Shown here piece by piece: positions 1 through 5,911 of a DNA stretch of 10,475 nt. Each line of letters begins with the position of its first letter. The first letter of the stretch is position 1. This DNA comes from DATBHZ01 sp036557185 (GTDB lineage: Bacteria; Actinomycetota; Acidimicrobiia; IMCC26256; JAENVU01), in the NCBI GenBank assembly GCA_036557185.1, contig DATBHZ010000045.1, forward strand, positions 1-10,475, in the 5' to 3' direction. The position numbers were made by a program, and so were the translations under genes. The notes below the pieces were generated by a model. That model was not told the origin of the DNA, did not search any database, and saw only the letters and a list, made by a program, of their open reading frames with translations.

Positions 1-75
1 TTGGGGGCGGCCGACTCGCGTCAGCACGGTGTGCGGCTCGCATCCGCGCGAGGTCGCGAACACGAGCCGCGCCTG

Positions 76-81
76 TAGGAT
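76..81 (+). promoter_or_regulatory. candidate -10 element before the lipoprotein gene
   Basis: TAGGAT fits the TANNNT -10 consensus and ends 10 nt before the ATG at 92, which would give a transcript with an almost absent leader. No convincing -35 is visible. The AGGA inside the same hexamer could instead be a weak Shine-Dalgarno at 12 nt spacing. The two readings cannot be separated from sequence alone. Confidence 0.25.
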
Positions 82-91
82 TCGCGGCTTC

Positions 92-985
92 ATGCGGGGG
101 AGGGCACTGCTTCGGGTGGCACTCGCGACGGTCTCGGTCGCCGTCGTGCTGGGCGCGTGCAGCAGCAGCAGCGGGAGCGGCTCGGAGTCTGCGAAGTCGA
201 GCTGGGACTCCCACGCTTCGACGAAGCTCCGGACCACGGTCGCACGATTCACCAAGGCGACGCCCGGCCAGTGCAAGGACTACGCGGAGCTCCCGGCCGC
301 CCAGTACACGACCAGCGCCTCGAAGAGCGGTCTGCCGATCCCCGGCGTGGTGGCCGACTGCACGGCGTTCACCGAGACGTTCGAGTGGTACGGCTTTACC
401 CGTGCCGGTGCAGGCGCTCAGTTCGCGAAGCAGCAGGCCGACACGCTGTGCGCGAAGGCCAAGGCGCACAAGGTCATCATTCCGGGCTTCCAATTCGTCG
501 TCGGGCCGACGTGGGCACTGCTTCCCGACACCGAAGGCTCGGCACGACGCACCGCGCAGACGCTCGAGGCCAAGTACCTGCCGATCACGTGCCCCGGGCG
601 CTCGGCTGTCCAATGGGACAACGCCGGCGTGGCGCGTGCGCAGCAGCTCGTGAGCAACCTCCACGCGGCCGGTGTCACCTGCTCGAACTTCGCGCTCATC
701 GACCGCGAGGACATCGTCGGCACCCCCGCCTACGCGCACGTCGGTGTCCCCGCCGCGTACGGGCAGTGCTCGGTCTCGGGCAAGCCGGTGGCAGTCATCG
801 TCTTCGGGCAGACGGGTGCAAAGCAGGGCCCGTTCACCGCGGTCGACGCCAAGCAGCGCATCTGCGCGCCCGTCGGCGGGGTGGTCACCGGGCCGGACTT
901 CTCGATGCTCGTCACGACGCCGAGCCAGGCCAAGCTCATTGCCGACGCGCTGCACGCCAACGTCGGCACTCCGAGCTGCGCGTAG
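92..985 (+). CDS. secreted lipoprotein with two tandem four-cysteine domains
   Basis: Predicted lipoprotein of 297 aa, outer face of the cytoplasmic membrane. The ATG at 92 is chosen over the GTG at 29 because it puts a classic signal directly at the N-terminus: MRGR, a hydrophobic stretch (residues 5-19), then the lipobox L20-G21-A22-C23, with C23 the predicted lipidated residue. A Ser/Gly linker follows, partly encoded by four AGC codons. The mature part appears duplicated. Cysteines 61, 90, 120 and 167 in the first half match 197, 226, 258 and 296 in the second, and both halves share a V-x-G-P-x-x-x-x-L pattern before the last cysteine. Eight cysteines suggest four disulfides or paired bonds within each domain. 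I do not recognise the family and assign no function. It lies 18 nt before the nucleotidyltransferase gene and may be co-transcribed with it. Confidence 0.8.
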   Translation: MRGRALLRVALATVSVAVVLGACSSSSGSGSESAKSSWDSHASTKLRTTVARFTKATPGQCKDYAELPAAQYTTSASKSGLPIPGVVADCTAFTETFEWYGFTRAGAGAQFAKQQADTLCAKAKAHKVIIPGFQFVVGPTWALLPDTEGSARRTAQTLEAKYLPITCPGRSAVQWDNAGVARAQQLVSNLHAAGVTCSNFALIDREDIVGTPAYAHVGVPAAYGQCSVSGKPVAVIVFGQTGAKQGPFTAVDAKQRICAPVGGVVTGPDFSMLVTTPSQAKLIADALHANVGTPSCA

Positions 986-1003
986 CCGCGCCGGGATCAC
1001 GCC

Positions 1004-1876
1004 ATGCGCGGGATCGTGCTTGCAGGCGGTTCGGGGACCCGGCTGGCGCCGGTGACCACAGCGACGTGCAAGCAGCTCCTGCCCGTCTACGACAAGCCGA
1101 TGATCCACTACCCCTTGTCGACGCTGATCACCGCGGGCATCCGGGAGATCCTGATCATCTCGACACCCGACGACCTCCCCCGCTTCGAGCGGCTGCTCGG
1201 TGACGGCTCACAGCTCGGGTGCTCCTTCGCGTACCGCGAGCAGCCGCGGCCCGAAGGCCTCGCGCAGGCGTTCATCATCGGTGAGGACTTCATTGGGAGC
1301 GAGCGCGTCGCGCTGATCCTCGGCGACAACATCTTCCACGGCACCCAGCTCCCCGAGCGGCTGCGCGAGGCGGTCGGCGCGGAGGGCGCGACGGTGTTCG
1401 CGTACCACGTTGCGGATCCCGAGCGTTACGGCGTGATCGAGTTCGACGCCGATCTCCGCCCGACCGCCATCGCCGAGAAGCCCGCCCTGCCGAAGTCGAG
1501 CTACGCGGTCACGGGCCTGTACTTCTTCGATTCCGACGTGGCGTCGATCGCGCGCGCGGTGCGACCGAGCGCGCGGGGCGAGTACGAGATCACGGACGTC
1601 ATCAACGCGTACCTCGAGCAGGGGCGGCTCAACGTGGGTGTGCTCGACCGCGGGACGGCGTGGCTCGACACGGGAACGTTCGAGTCGCTCATGCAGGCAT
1701 CGCAGTTCGTCCAGGTCGTCGAAGCGCGGCAGGGTCTCAAGGTCGGCTGCCTCGAGGAGGCCGCGTGGCGGCAGGGCTTCGTCTCGGACGCGGGGCTGCG
1801 CGCGCTCGCGGACCCGCTGACGAAGAGCGGCTACGGCGACTACCTCCTCGGTCTGCTCGACGGTGACCGAGCGTGA
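1004..1876 (+). CDS. rfbA: glucose-1-phosphate thymidylyltransferase (RmlA/RfbA type)
   Basis: Cytoplasmic enzyme making dTDP-glucose and pyrophosphate from dTTP and glucose 1-phosphate, the first committed step to dTDP-rhamnose and related deoxysugars for cell-surface glycans. The 290-aa length is normal for the family. Visible motifs are the nucleotide-binding loop LAGGSGTRLAPVT (residues 6-18), K23-Q24, KPMIHYPLSTL (31-41), the metal-site ILGDN with D108, RYGVIEFD (141-148), AEKP (157-160) and WLDTGT with D222. A weak GGGA at 993-996 sits 7 nt before the ATG. The rest of the rml pathway (rmlB, C, D) is not in the window. The sequence fits RmlA better than UDP-glucose or GDP-mannose pyrophosphorylases because of the LAGGSGTRLxPxT and YPLSTL pairing. 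The sugar specificity itself is inferred from family membership. Confidence 0.93.
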   Translation: MRGIVLAGGSGTRLAPVTTATCKQLLPVYDKPMIHYPLSTLITAGIREILIISTPDDLPRFERLLGDGSQLGCSFAYREQPRPEGLAQAFIIGEDFIGSERVALILGDNIFHGTQLPERLREAVGAEGATVFAYHVADPERYGVIEFDADLRPTAIAEKPALPKSSYAVTGLYFFDSDVASIARAVRPSARGEYEITDVINAYLEQGRLNVGVLDRGTAWLDTGTFESLMQASQFVQVVEARQGLKVGCLEEAAWRQGFVSDAGLRALADPLTKSGYGDYLLGLLDGDRA

Positions 1877-1919
1877 CCATGCGCCCGCGCCGCGATGACG
1901 GTCGAGATCGCCGTACGGA

Positions 1920-1925
1920 TACCGT
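1920..1925 (+). promoter_or_regulatory. candidate -10 element for a leaderless transcript
   Basis: TACCGT matches TANNNT and ends 6 nt before the GTG at 1932, so transcription would begin at or next to the start codon. No Shine-Dalgarno is visible before this gene, which fits a leaderless mRNA. The 55-nt gap 1877-1931 holds nothing else that I recognise. Confidence 0.3.
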
Positions 1926-1931
1926 GATCCC

Positions 1932-2633
1932 GTGACCGAGGGGACGGGAGAGCAACCGGGCGCTGATCCGACCGCCGAGATGGAGACCCCCGCGCCGTCG
2001 CGGGGCGAGCGCCGCTCGGACCGCAGGCGGACGCGTCTGCTCGTGATCGCCGTGGTGGTCGCCGTGCTGCTCATCGCCGGCGGCGCGTACGCGCTCACAC
2101 GGACCGGCGACAACAGCAGCGGGACGTCCTCGAGCTCCGACAAGAGCTCGTCGGACAAGGCTGCTGCAGCGCGCAAACGGCGCGCTCGGAACGCCGCGAC
2201 CAGCACGACCACGAAGCCCAGCGCGGCCGCGGCTGCCGCTGCTGCTGCGGCGGCCGCGAAGCTGCACGGCGCCGCGCCAGGTGCGGCGGGGGCGCACGTG
2301 GGATCGACGCCCGCGGCGCCGAAGCCCCACGTCTCGCAGCCGTCCGGGGGCCCGGGCTTCAGCCCGGCTGCCGTGGTGACGGAATCTCCCGGCTCGTGCG
2401 TCTACGACCCCAGCACCGGCGGGGAGCTGAGCGACTCGGGCTCCTTGCACAACCCGACCTCCGCCACCGTGGTCATCGAGATCGACGTGTCGTGGACCGG
2501 CCCGGTCGGGGAGGACCTCGGCTCCGACAACGACGTCGAGAGCGCGGACCCCGGCGAGACGGTGCCGTGGAACGTGACCATGCCCGCGGCGGACCCGGGC
2601 GGACCGGTGCGCTGCACCGTGTCGAAGTCGTAG
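1932..2633 (+). CDS. single-pass membrane protein with extracellular C-terminal domain, function unknown
   Basis: 233 aa. A charged cytoplasmic N-terminus (about residues 1-34, with several Arg just before the membrane) is followed by one transmembrane helix (about 36-55). Then comes a long low-complexity linker rich in Ser, Lys and Ala that includes twelve consecutive alanines (98-109). A compact C-terminal domain (about 150-233) has cysteines at 156 and 228 that could form a disulfide. Its pattern, a Gly/Ser-x-(L)-x-N-P-T-S start, alternating hydrophobic strand, acidic stretch and a D-P-G-E turn, resembles small actinobacterial extracellular beta-sandwich domains of the FxLYD kind. This is a resemblance only. 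The GTG start is supported by the upstream TACCGT rather than an SD; an internal ATG at 1980 is the alternative. The gene lies 23 nt before the beta-helix gene, so the two are probably co-transcribed. Confidence 0.75.
   Translation: MTEGTGEQPGADPTAEMETPAPSRGERRSDRRRTRLLVIAVVVAVLLIAGGAYALTRTGDNSSGTSSSSDKSSSDKAAAARKRRARNAATSTTTKPSAAAAAAAAAAAAKLHGAAPGAAGAHVGSTPAAPKPHVSQPSGGPGFSPAAVVTESPGSCVYDPSTGGELSDSGSLHNPTSATVVIEIDVSWTGPVGEDLGSDNDVESADPGETVPWNVTMPAADPGGPVRCTVSKS
2223..2258 (+). repeat. poly-alanine tract (12 codons) in a linker
   Basis: Twelve consecutive alanine codons use a mixture of GCG, GCC and GCT (5, 3 and 4 copies). Because the codons are mixed, the tract is not a pure trinucleotide repeat and is less prone to slippage than it looks at protein level. 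Confidence 0.9.
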
Positions 2634-2656
2634 GCAGGCCAACGCAGGGACCGGTC

Positions 2657-3958
2657 GTGCGCGCTCCTACGGCCCGGTACGCGACTGCCCTCGCCGCAGC
2701 GCTGATCGTCGGTGCGTGGCTCGTGTCGTTCGCCCCGGCAGGAGCGGCGGCCGCAGCAACGGTCCCCGTCCCGGCGTCGATCGACGCGACCGGAAAACAG
2801 GACGTCACGACAGCCCTGAACACCTTCCTCGCATCGGTGGCGGCCGGCGCGACCGTGGCCTTCCCGAAGGGAGCCGTGTACCACGTCGAGGGTACCGTGT
2901 TCCTCGACGGGCGCAACGGCGTCACGATCGACGGCAACGGCGCGACCCTCGTGGCGCACACCGACGGCAAGGCCGCGAGCAAAGCCACGCCCCGGCGCGG
3001 TCGCCGGCCGGCGCGGCTGCGAACGCATCTCGCCATTCGCGGGAGCACGAACGTGTCGGTGCGCGACCTGAAGATCGTCGGGCCGAACTCGTCGGGCCGG
3101 TACGTCCCGGCGCTCGAGGGCCAGGCTGCCGTGACGGTCAGCGGATCCACGAACATCGTGCTCGATCACGACTCGATGCGCGACACCTACGGCGACGCGG
3201 TGTACATCGTGAACCACAGCGCCGACGTGACCATTCGATCGTGCGACGTCCGCCACGCCGGGCGGCAGGGCATCGCGGTCGTGGGCGCCGAGCGCGTGAC
3301 GATCAGCGAGTGCAACTTCGAGAGCGTGTCGCGCTCGGTGGTCGACCTCGAGCCGAAGGGCCGCCGGGGCACCGCTTCGAGCGTCCACATCGAGCACAAC
3401 CGCATCGGCCGCTACGGCAACTTCGTGGTTGCCGGTGTCGGCGTCGGGACGGAGGTCGGAGACGTCTGGGTCGAGCACAACACGGTCAGCGGCTCGCGCG
3501 GGGTCTCTGTCTACGTCGGCATACCGGGAAGGATCCGCAAGGGCTTCCACGTGATCGGGAACCGCGGGACGCGGACCTCCTCCGGGTACCAGGGTGCGCT
3601 CATGCGCTTCGTCCACTTCGACGGCATCGAGGTGCGGCAGAACCACCAGCCCGTGGCCGACGGCACGGTCGCGGTGCTCCTGGTCGGCTCGTGCCACGCA
3701 ACAGTCGAGGACAACGACTTCCCGGGTGCCTCCCAGGTGCAGCGCTCCCAGGGTGACTGCGGGACCCAGCTCGCTCCCACCCGGGCGCCGCCGAGCCAGC
3801 GAAAGGCCGCCGGCAAGGCCCGCGCGCGCCGCCCGCGGAACGCCACGAGCGACTCCGGGGGCGGGTCGGACACGGGGACGGTCGTCCTCGTGGGTGTCGC
3901 GGGGCTGCTGATCGGCGCGGGGGTCGTCTACTCGGTCATGCGCCGACGGGCCGCGTGA
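2657..3958 (+). CDS. secreted right-handed parallel beta-helix protein with C-terminal membrane/wall anchor
   Basis: 433 aa. The GTG at 2657 is chosen because GCAGGGA (2644-2650) sits 6 nt upstream and a signal peptide follows at once: hydrophobic residues 10-27, then an Ala-rich cleavage region near 30-34. The open frame extends further upstream, but that part overlaps the previous gene. Residues about 40-100 (D-x-T-G-K-x-D start, FPKGAVY, VTIDGNGATL) look like the first turns of a pectate-lyase-3-like beta-helix. Residues about 125-360 repeat short turns of the kind V-x-I-x-x-C/N (for example 190-196, 213-220, 242-248). A basic insert occupies 112-122. A basic, Ser/Gly-rich linker leads to a hydrophobic helix (about 408-426) and an MRRRAA tail, preceded by SDTG. 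Such folds bind or cleave polysaccharides, but no catalytic residues are recognisable and substrate is unknown. Confidence 0.8.
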   Translation: MRAPTARYATALAAALIVGAWLVSFAPAGAAAAATVPVPASIDATGKQDVTTALNTFLASVAAGATVAFPKGAVYHVEGTVFLDGRNGVTIDGNGATLVAHTDGKAASKATPRRGRRPARLRTHLAIRGSTNVSVRDLKIVGPNSSGRYVPALEGQAAVTVSGSTNIVLDHDSMRDTYGDAVYIVNHSADVTIRSCDVRHAGRQGIAVVGAERVTISECNFESVSRSVVDLEPKGRRGTASSVHIEHNRIGRYGNFVVAGVGVGTEVGDVWVEHNTVSGSRGVSVYVGIPGRIRKGFHVIGNRGTRTSSGYQGALMRFVHFDGIEVRQNHQPVADGTVAVLLVGSCHATVEDNDFPGASQVQRSQGDCGTQLAPTRAPPSQRKAAGKARARRPRNATSDSGGGSDTGTVVLVGVAGLLIGAGVVYSVMRRRAA

Positions 3959-3966
3959 GGGGCGGA

Positions 3967-3996
3967 TTTCCAAAAGGCCCGTGGGCTGTGTATTCT
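3967..3996 (+). promoter_or_regulatory. candidate promoter of the infA-rpoA operon
   Basis: TTTCCA (3967-3972) and TATTCT (3991-3996), separated by 18 nt, resemble the -35 and -10 elements of a primary-sigma promoter (4/6 match to TTGACA and a TANNNT -10). A start site near 4003 would give a leader of about 56 nt before the IF-1 coding region. It lies directly after the end of the beta-helix gene, where the translation operon begins. Confidence 0.5.
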
Positions 3997-4006
3997 GTTG
4001 GGTCGC

Positions 4007-4041
4007 CTCGTACATTTCGGCACGCTTCGCGCGCGCCCGAG
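4007..4041 (+). promoter_or_regulatory. potential RNA hairpin in the infA leader
   Basis: GGCACGC (4019-4025) can pair with GCGCGCC (4031-4037) around the loop TTCGC, with one A-C mismatch. CTCG (4007-4010) can extend the base by pairing with CGAG (4038-4041). It ends a few bases before the GGTGGT Shine-Dalgarno-like site, so it could influence translation of infA. High G+C makes chance hairpins common here. Confidence 0.3.
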
Positions 4042-4047
4042 CCCTCT

Positions 4048-4053
4048 GGTGGT
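4048..4053 (+). promoter_or_regulatory. Shine-Dalgarno-like site before infA
   Basis: GGTGGT lies 5 nt before position 4059, exactly where homology says the IF-1 initiator codon should be. The codon there is GTC, not GTG. This spacing is the main reason for placing the start at 4059. Confidence 0.45.
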
Positions 4054-4058
4054 GCCCC

Positions 4059-4283
4059 GTCGCAAAGCCCAAGGACGACACGATTCTCGTGGAAGGAACC
4101 GTCGTCGAGCCCCTTCCCAACGCAATGTTCCGTGTCGAGCTCGAGAACGGACACAAGGTCCTCGCTCACATCTCCGGAAAGATGCGCATGCACTACATCC
4201 GCATCCTCCCGGGCGACAAGGTGCAGGTCGAGCTCACGCCCTACGACCTCGGCCGCGGGCGCATCACCTACCGGTACAAGTAG
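4059..4283 (+). CDS. infA: translation initiation factor IF-1 (start codon anomalous)
   Basis: IF-1 binds the 30S ribosomal A site during initiation. From 4059 the product would be 74 aa, the normal length. It is a single S1/OB fold with hallmark blocks LPNAMFRVELENGHKVLAHI, GKMRMHYIRILPGDKV and a RGRITYRYK end. The identity is certain but the start is not. In this frame there is no ATG, GTG or TTG between 3981 and 4089. Homology places the first residue at 4059, a GTC codon preceded by GGTGGT and followed by Ala-Lys-Pro-Lys-Asp-Asp. Alternatives are a GTG at 4089 (65 aa, losing part of the first strand), an AUU at 4083 behind AAGGA, or a GTG at 4052 in another frame joined by a one-base shift at the CCC of 4068-4070. 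The GTG at 3981 lies upstream of the predicted -10 and is unlikely. Confidence 0.93.
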   Translation, partial: VAKPKDDTILVEGTVVEPLPNAMFRVELENGHKVLAHISGKMRMHYIRILPGDKVQVELTPYDLGRGRITYRYK

Positions 4284-4308
4284 CCAACCTCCGAGCGAAG
4301 AGTCCCCC

Positions 4309-4422
4309 GTGAAGGTCCGACCGTCGGTCAAGAAGATGTGTGAGAAGTGCAAGGTGATCCGCCGCCACGGCTCGGTCCGGGTCATCTGCGAGAACCCGCG
4401 CCACAAGCAGCGCCAAGGCTGA
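4309..4422 (+). CDS. rpmJ: 50S ribosomal protein L36
   Basis: 37-aa zinc-ribbon protein of the large subunit. It has the zinc ligands C11, C14, C27 and H32 of the zinc-binding form, and the usual MKVRPSVKKMC opening and NPRHKQRQG end. The GTG start gives exactly the family length. A purine-rich stretch (GCGAAGAG, about 4295-4302) may serve as a weak ribosome binding site. It lies 25 nt after infA and 12 nt before rpsM, the normal position in actinobacteria. Confidence 0.96.
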   Translation: MKVRPSVKKMCEKCKVIRRHGSVRVICENPRHKQRQG

Positions 4423-4434
4423 GGGAGCAACTCG

Positions 4435-4812
4435 ATGGCACGCATTTCGGGCGTCGACATCCCGCGTGAGAAGCGTCTCGAGGTCTCGTTGACGTACATC
4501 TTCGGCATCGGGCGCAGCACCGCGAAGCTCATCTGCCAGCAGACGGGCCTGTCTGCCGACACGCGTGTGCGCGAGCTGACCGAGGAGGAGGTGGCGCAGC
4601 TCCGCTCCTTCATCGACGGCAACCTGAAGGTCGAGGGTGACCTGCGCCGCGAGGTGTCGAGCCACATCAAGCGCAAGATGGAGATCGGGACCTATCAGGG
4701 TGTGCGGCACCGCCGGAACCTTCCGGTCCGCGGGCAGCGCACCCGCACGAACGCGCGCACCCGCAAGGGCCCGAAGAAGACGGTCGCCGGCAAGAAGCGC
4801 GCCCGCAAGTAG
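4435..4812 (+). CDS. rpsM: 30S ribosomal protein S13
   Basis: 125-aa protein of the small-subunit head that contacts the P-site tRNA and the inter-subunit bridge. It opens MARISGVDIPREKR, has the helix-hairpin region Y21-I-F-G-I-G-R-S (21-28), and carries the diagnostic basic C-terminus from GTYQGVRHRRNLPVRGQR (85-102) through the Lys/Arg tail that reaches the tRNA. GGGAG (4423-4427) is 7 nt before the ATG. Full length with no oddities. Confidence 0.98.
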   Translation: MARISGVDIPREKRLEVSLTYIFGIGRSTAKLICQQTGLSADTRVRELTEEEVAQLRSFIDGNLKVEGDLRREVSSHIKRKMEIGTYQGVRHRRNLPVRGQRTRTNARTRKGPKKTVAGKKRARK

Positions 4813-4837
4813 ACGCACGAGAGACGGAGCATTTTCG

Positions 4838-5236
4838 ATGGCGAAGCCCCCCGCGGGCGGTCGACGACCCAGACGGCGCGAACGGAAGAACATCACGCAC
4901 GGGATCGCGCACATCAAGTCGTCGTTCAACAACACGATCATCACGATCTCGGACCAGCAGGGGAACACGATCTCCTGGGCGTCCGCCGGGAACGTCGGGC
5001 TCAAGGGCTCGCGCAAGAGCACGCCCTTCGCGGCGCAGCTCGCCGCGGAGAGCGCCGCGCGGCGCGCGATGGAGCACGGTGTGCGCCGTGTCGACGTGGT
5101 CGTGAAGGGTCCCGGCTCGGGCCGCGAGACGGCGATCCGCTCGATCCAGAACACGGGCATCGAGGTGCTCGGCATCAAGGACGTCACACCGATCCCGCAC
5201 AACGGTTGCCGCCCCCCGAAGCGGCGGAGGGTCTGA
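4838..5236 (+). CDS. rpsK: 30S ribosomal protein S11
   Basis: 132-aa platform protein that binds 16S rRNA near the mRNA exit path. The start at 4838 is supported by GGAG at 4826-4829 (8 nt spacing) and by the MAKPPAGGRR opening. The open frame runs further upstream only as an overlap with rpsM. Conserved blocks include HIKSSFNNTI (25-34), SAGNVGLKGSRKSTPFAA (49-66), VVVKGPGSGRE (87-97) and the C-terminal DVTPIPHNGCRPPKRRRV (115-132). The Arg-rich N-terminus is normal for actinobacteria. Located 25 nt after rpsM. Confidence 0.98.
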   Translation: MAKPPAGGRRPRRRERKNITHGIAHIKSSFNNTIITISDQQGNTISWASAGNVGLKGSRKSTPFAAQLAAESAARRAMEHGVRRVDVVVKGPGSGRETAIRSIQNTGIEVLGIKDVTPIPHNGCRPPKRRRV

Positions 5237-5242
5237 CTCGCG

Positions 5243-5866
5243 ATGGCTCGTTACACAGGCCCCGTCTGCCGGCTCTGCCGCCGCGAGCGGATGAAGCTCT
5301 TCCTCAAGGGCGCGAAGTGCGACTCGATGAAGTGCCCGATCGAGCGCCGGCCGTACCCGCCGGGTCTGCACGGTCGCGGTCGCATCCGTGAGAGCGAGTA
5401 CATGCTGCAGCTGCGCGAGAAGCAGAAGGCGCGCCGCATCTACGGAGTGCTCGAGAAGCAGTTCCGCAACCTGTACGCAGAGGCCGCACGCCATCGTGGG
5501 ATCACCGGTGAGGCGCTGCTCCAGATGCTCGAGATGCGTCTCGACAACGTCGTGTTCCGTGCCGGTTTCGCGTCGAGCCGCAACCAGGCGCGGCAGTGGG
5601 TGCGCCACGGCCACGTGACCGTGAACGGTAAGCGGGTGACGATCCCGTCGTACACGGTGCGCAAGGGCGACATCGTGGAGATCGCCGAGAAGGCGCGCAA
5701 CGGGATCATCCTGCGCCACAACCTCGACACGATCGACCGCGCGGTGCCCCTCTGGCTCGACGTCACCGCCAACGACCTCAAGGTCGAGGTTCGTGACGTG
5801 CCGCTGCGCGAGCAGATCGACGTGCCCGTGCGCGAGCAGCTCATCGTCGAGCTCTACTCCAAGTAA
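5243..5866 (+). CDS. rpsD: 30S ribosomal protein S4 (zinc-binding form)
   Basis: 207-aa primary assembly protein that binds the 5' domain of 16S rRNA. An N-terminal zinc site is formed by C9, C12, C26 and C31, so this is the cysteine-containing paralogue type rather than the zinc-free form. The S4 RNA-binding domain spans about residues 98-160 (RLDNVVFRAGFASSRNQARQ at 99-118, then HGHVTVNGKRV at 122-132). The start lies 6 nt after rpsK, with GGAGGG (5226-5231) inside the rpsK end acting as a likely Shine-Dalgarno at 11 nt spacing. In several bacteria S4 autoregulates its operon; nothing here shows that directly, apart from the hairpin that follows. Confidence 0.98.
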   Translation: MARYTGPVCRLCRRERMKLFLKGAKCDSMKCPIERRPYPPGLHGRGRIRESEYMLQLREKQKARRIYGVLEKQFRNLYAEAARHRGITGEALLQMLEMRLDNVVFRAGFASSRNQARQWVRHGHVTVNGKRVTIPSYTVRKGDIVEIAEKARNGIILRHNLDTIDRAVPLWLDVTANDLKVEVRDVPLREQIDVPVREQLIVELYSK

Positions 5867-5876
5867 GCCCCCCACC

Positions 5877-5895
5877 GGGGCGCGCGCCGCGCCCC
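5877..5895 (+). promoter_or_regulatory. GC-rich hairpin between rpsD and rpoA
   Basis: GGGGCGCG (5877-5884) and CGCGCCCC (5888-5895) are perfect reverse complements around a 3-nt CGC spacer. There is no T-run after it, so it does not look like an efficient intrinsic terminator, which would cut off rpoA. It could be an RNA processing or stability element or a partial attenuator. It fills most of the 45-nt gap, the largest gap after rpmJ within this operon. Confidence 0.5.
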
Positions 5896-5911
5896 GCCAG
5901 CGAGGTACCCC

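Noticed and set aside
1..91. Possible end of an upstream gene or RNA at the left edge
   Set aside because: No recognisable protein end, tRNA-like fold or terminator was seen in these 91 bases, only the candidate -10 at 76-81.
161..172. Short (AGC)n repeat as a possible phase-variation tract
   Set aside because: It is only four units of three bases encoding a serine linker after the lipid cysteine. Length changes would stay in frame and probably have no switching effect.
157..1203. Plus-strand open frame overlapping the lipoprotein and the nucleotidyltransferase
   Set aside because: It is Arg/Gly/His-rich out-of-frame translation of two real genes with no independent start signals.
1208..2212. 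Minus-strand open frame opposite the thymidylyltransferase
   Set aside because: It is antisense to a clear RmlA with all motifs, and its composition is that of a shadow frame.
3981..4058. N-terminal extension of IF-1 from the GTG at 3981
   Set aside because: It would start upstream of the predicted -10 element and adds a Cys/Trp-rich stretch unlike any IF-1 N-terminus.
2402..4156. Long open frame on the minus strand opposite the beta-helix gene
   Set aside because: The plus-strand protein has a signal peptide, beta-helix repeats and an anchor, while this frame is a low-information antisense shadow.
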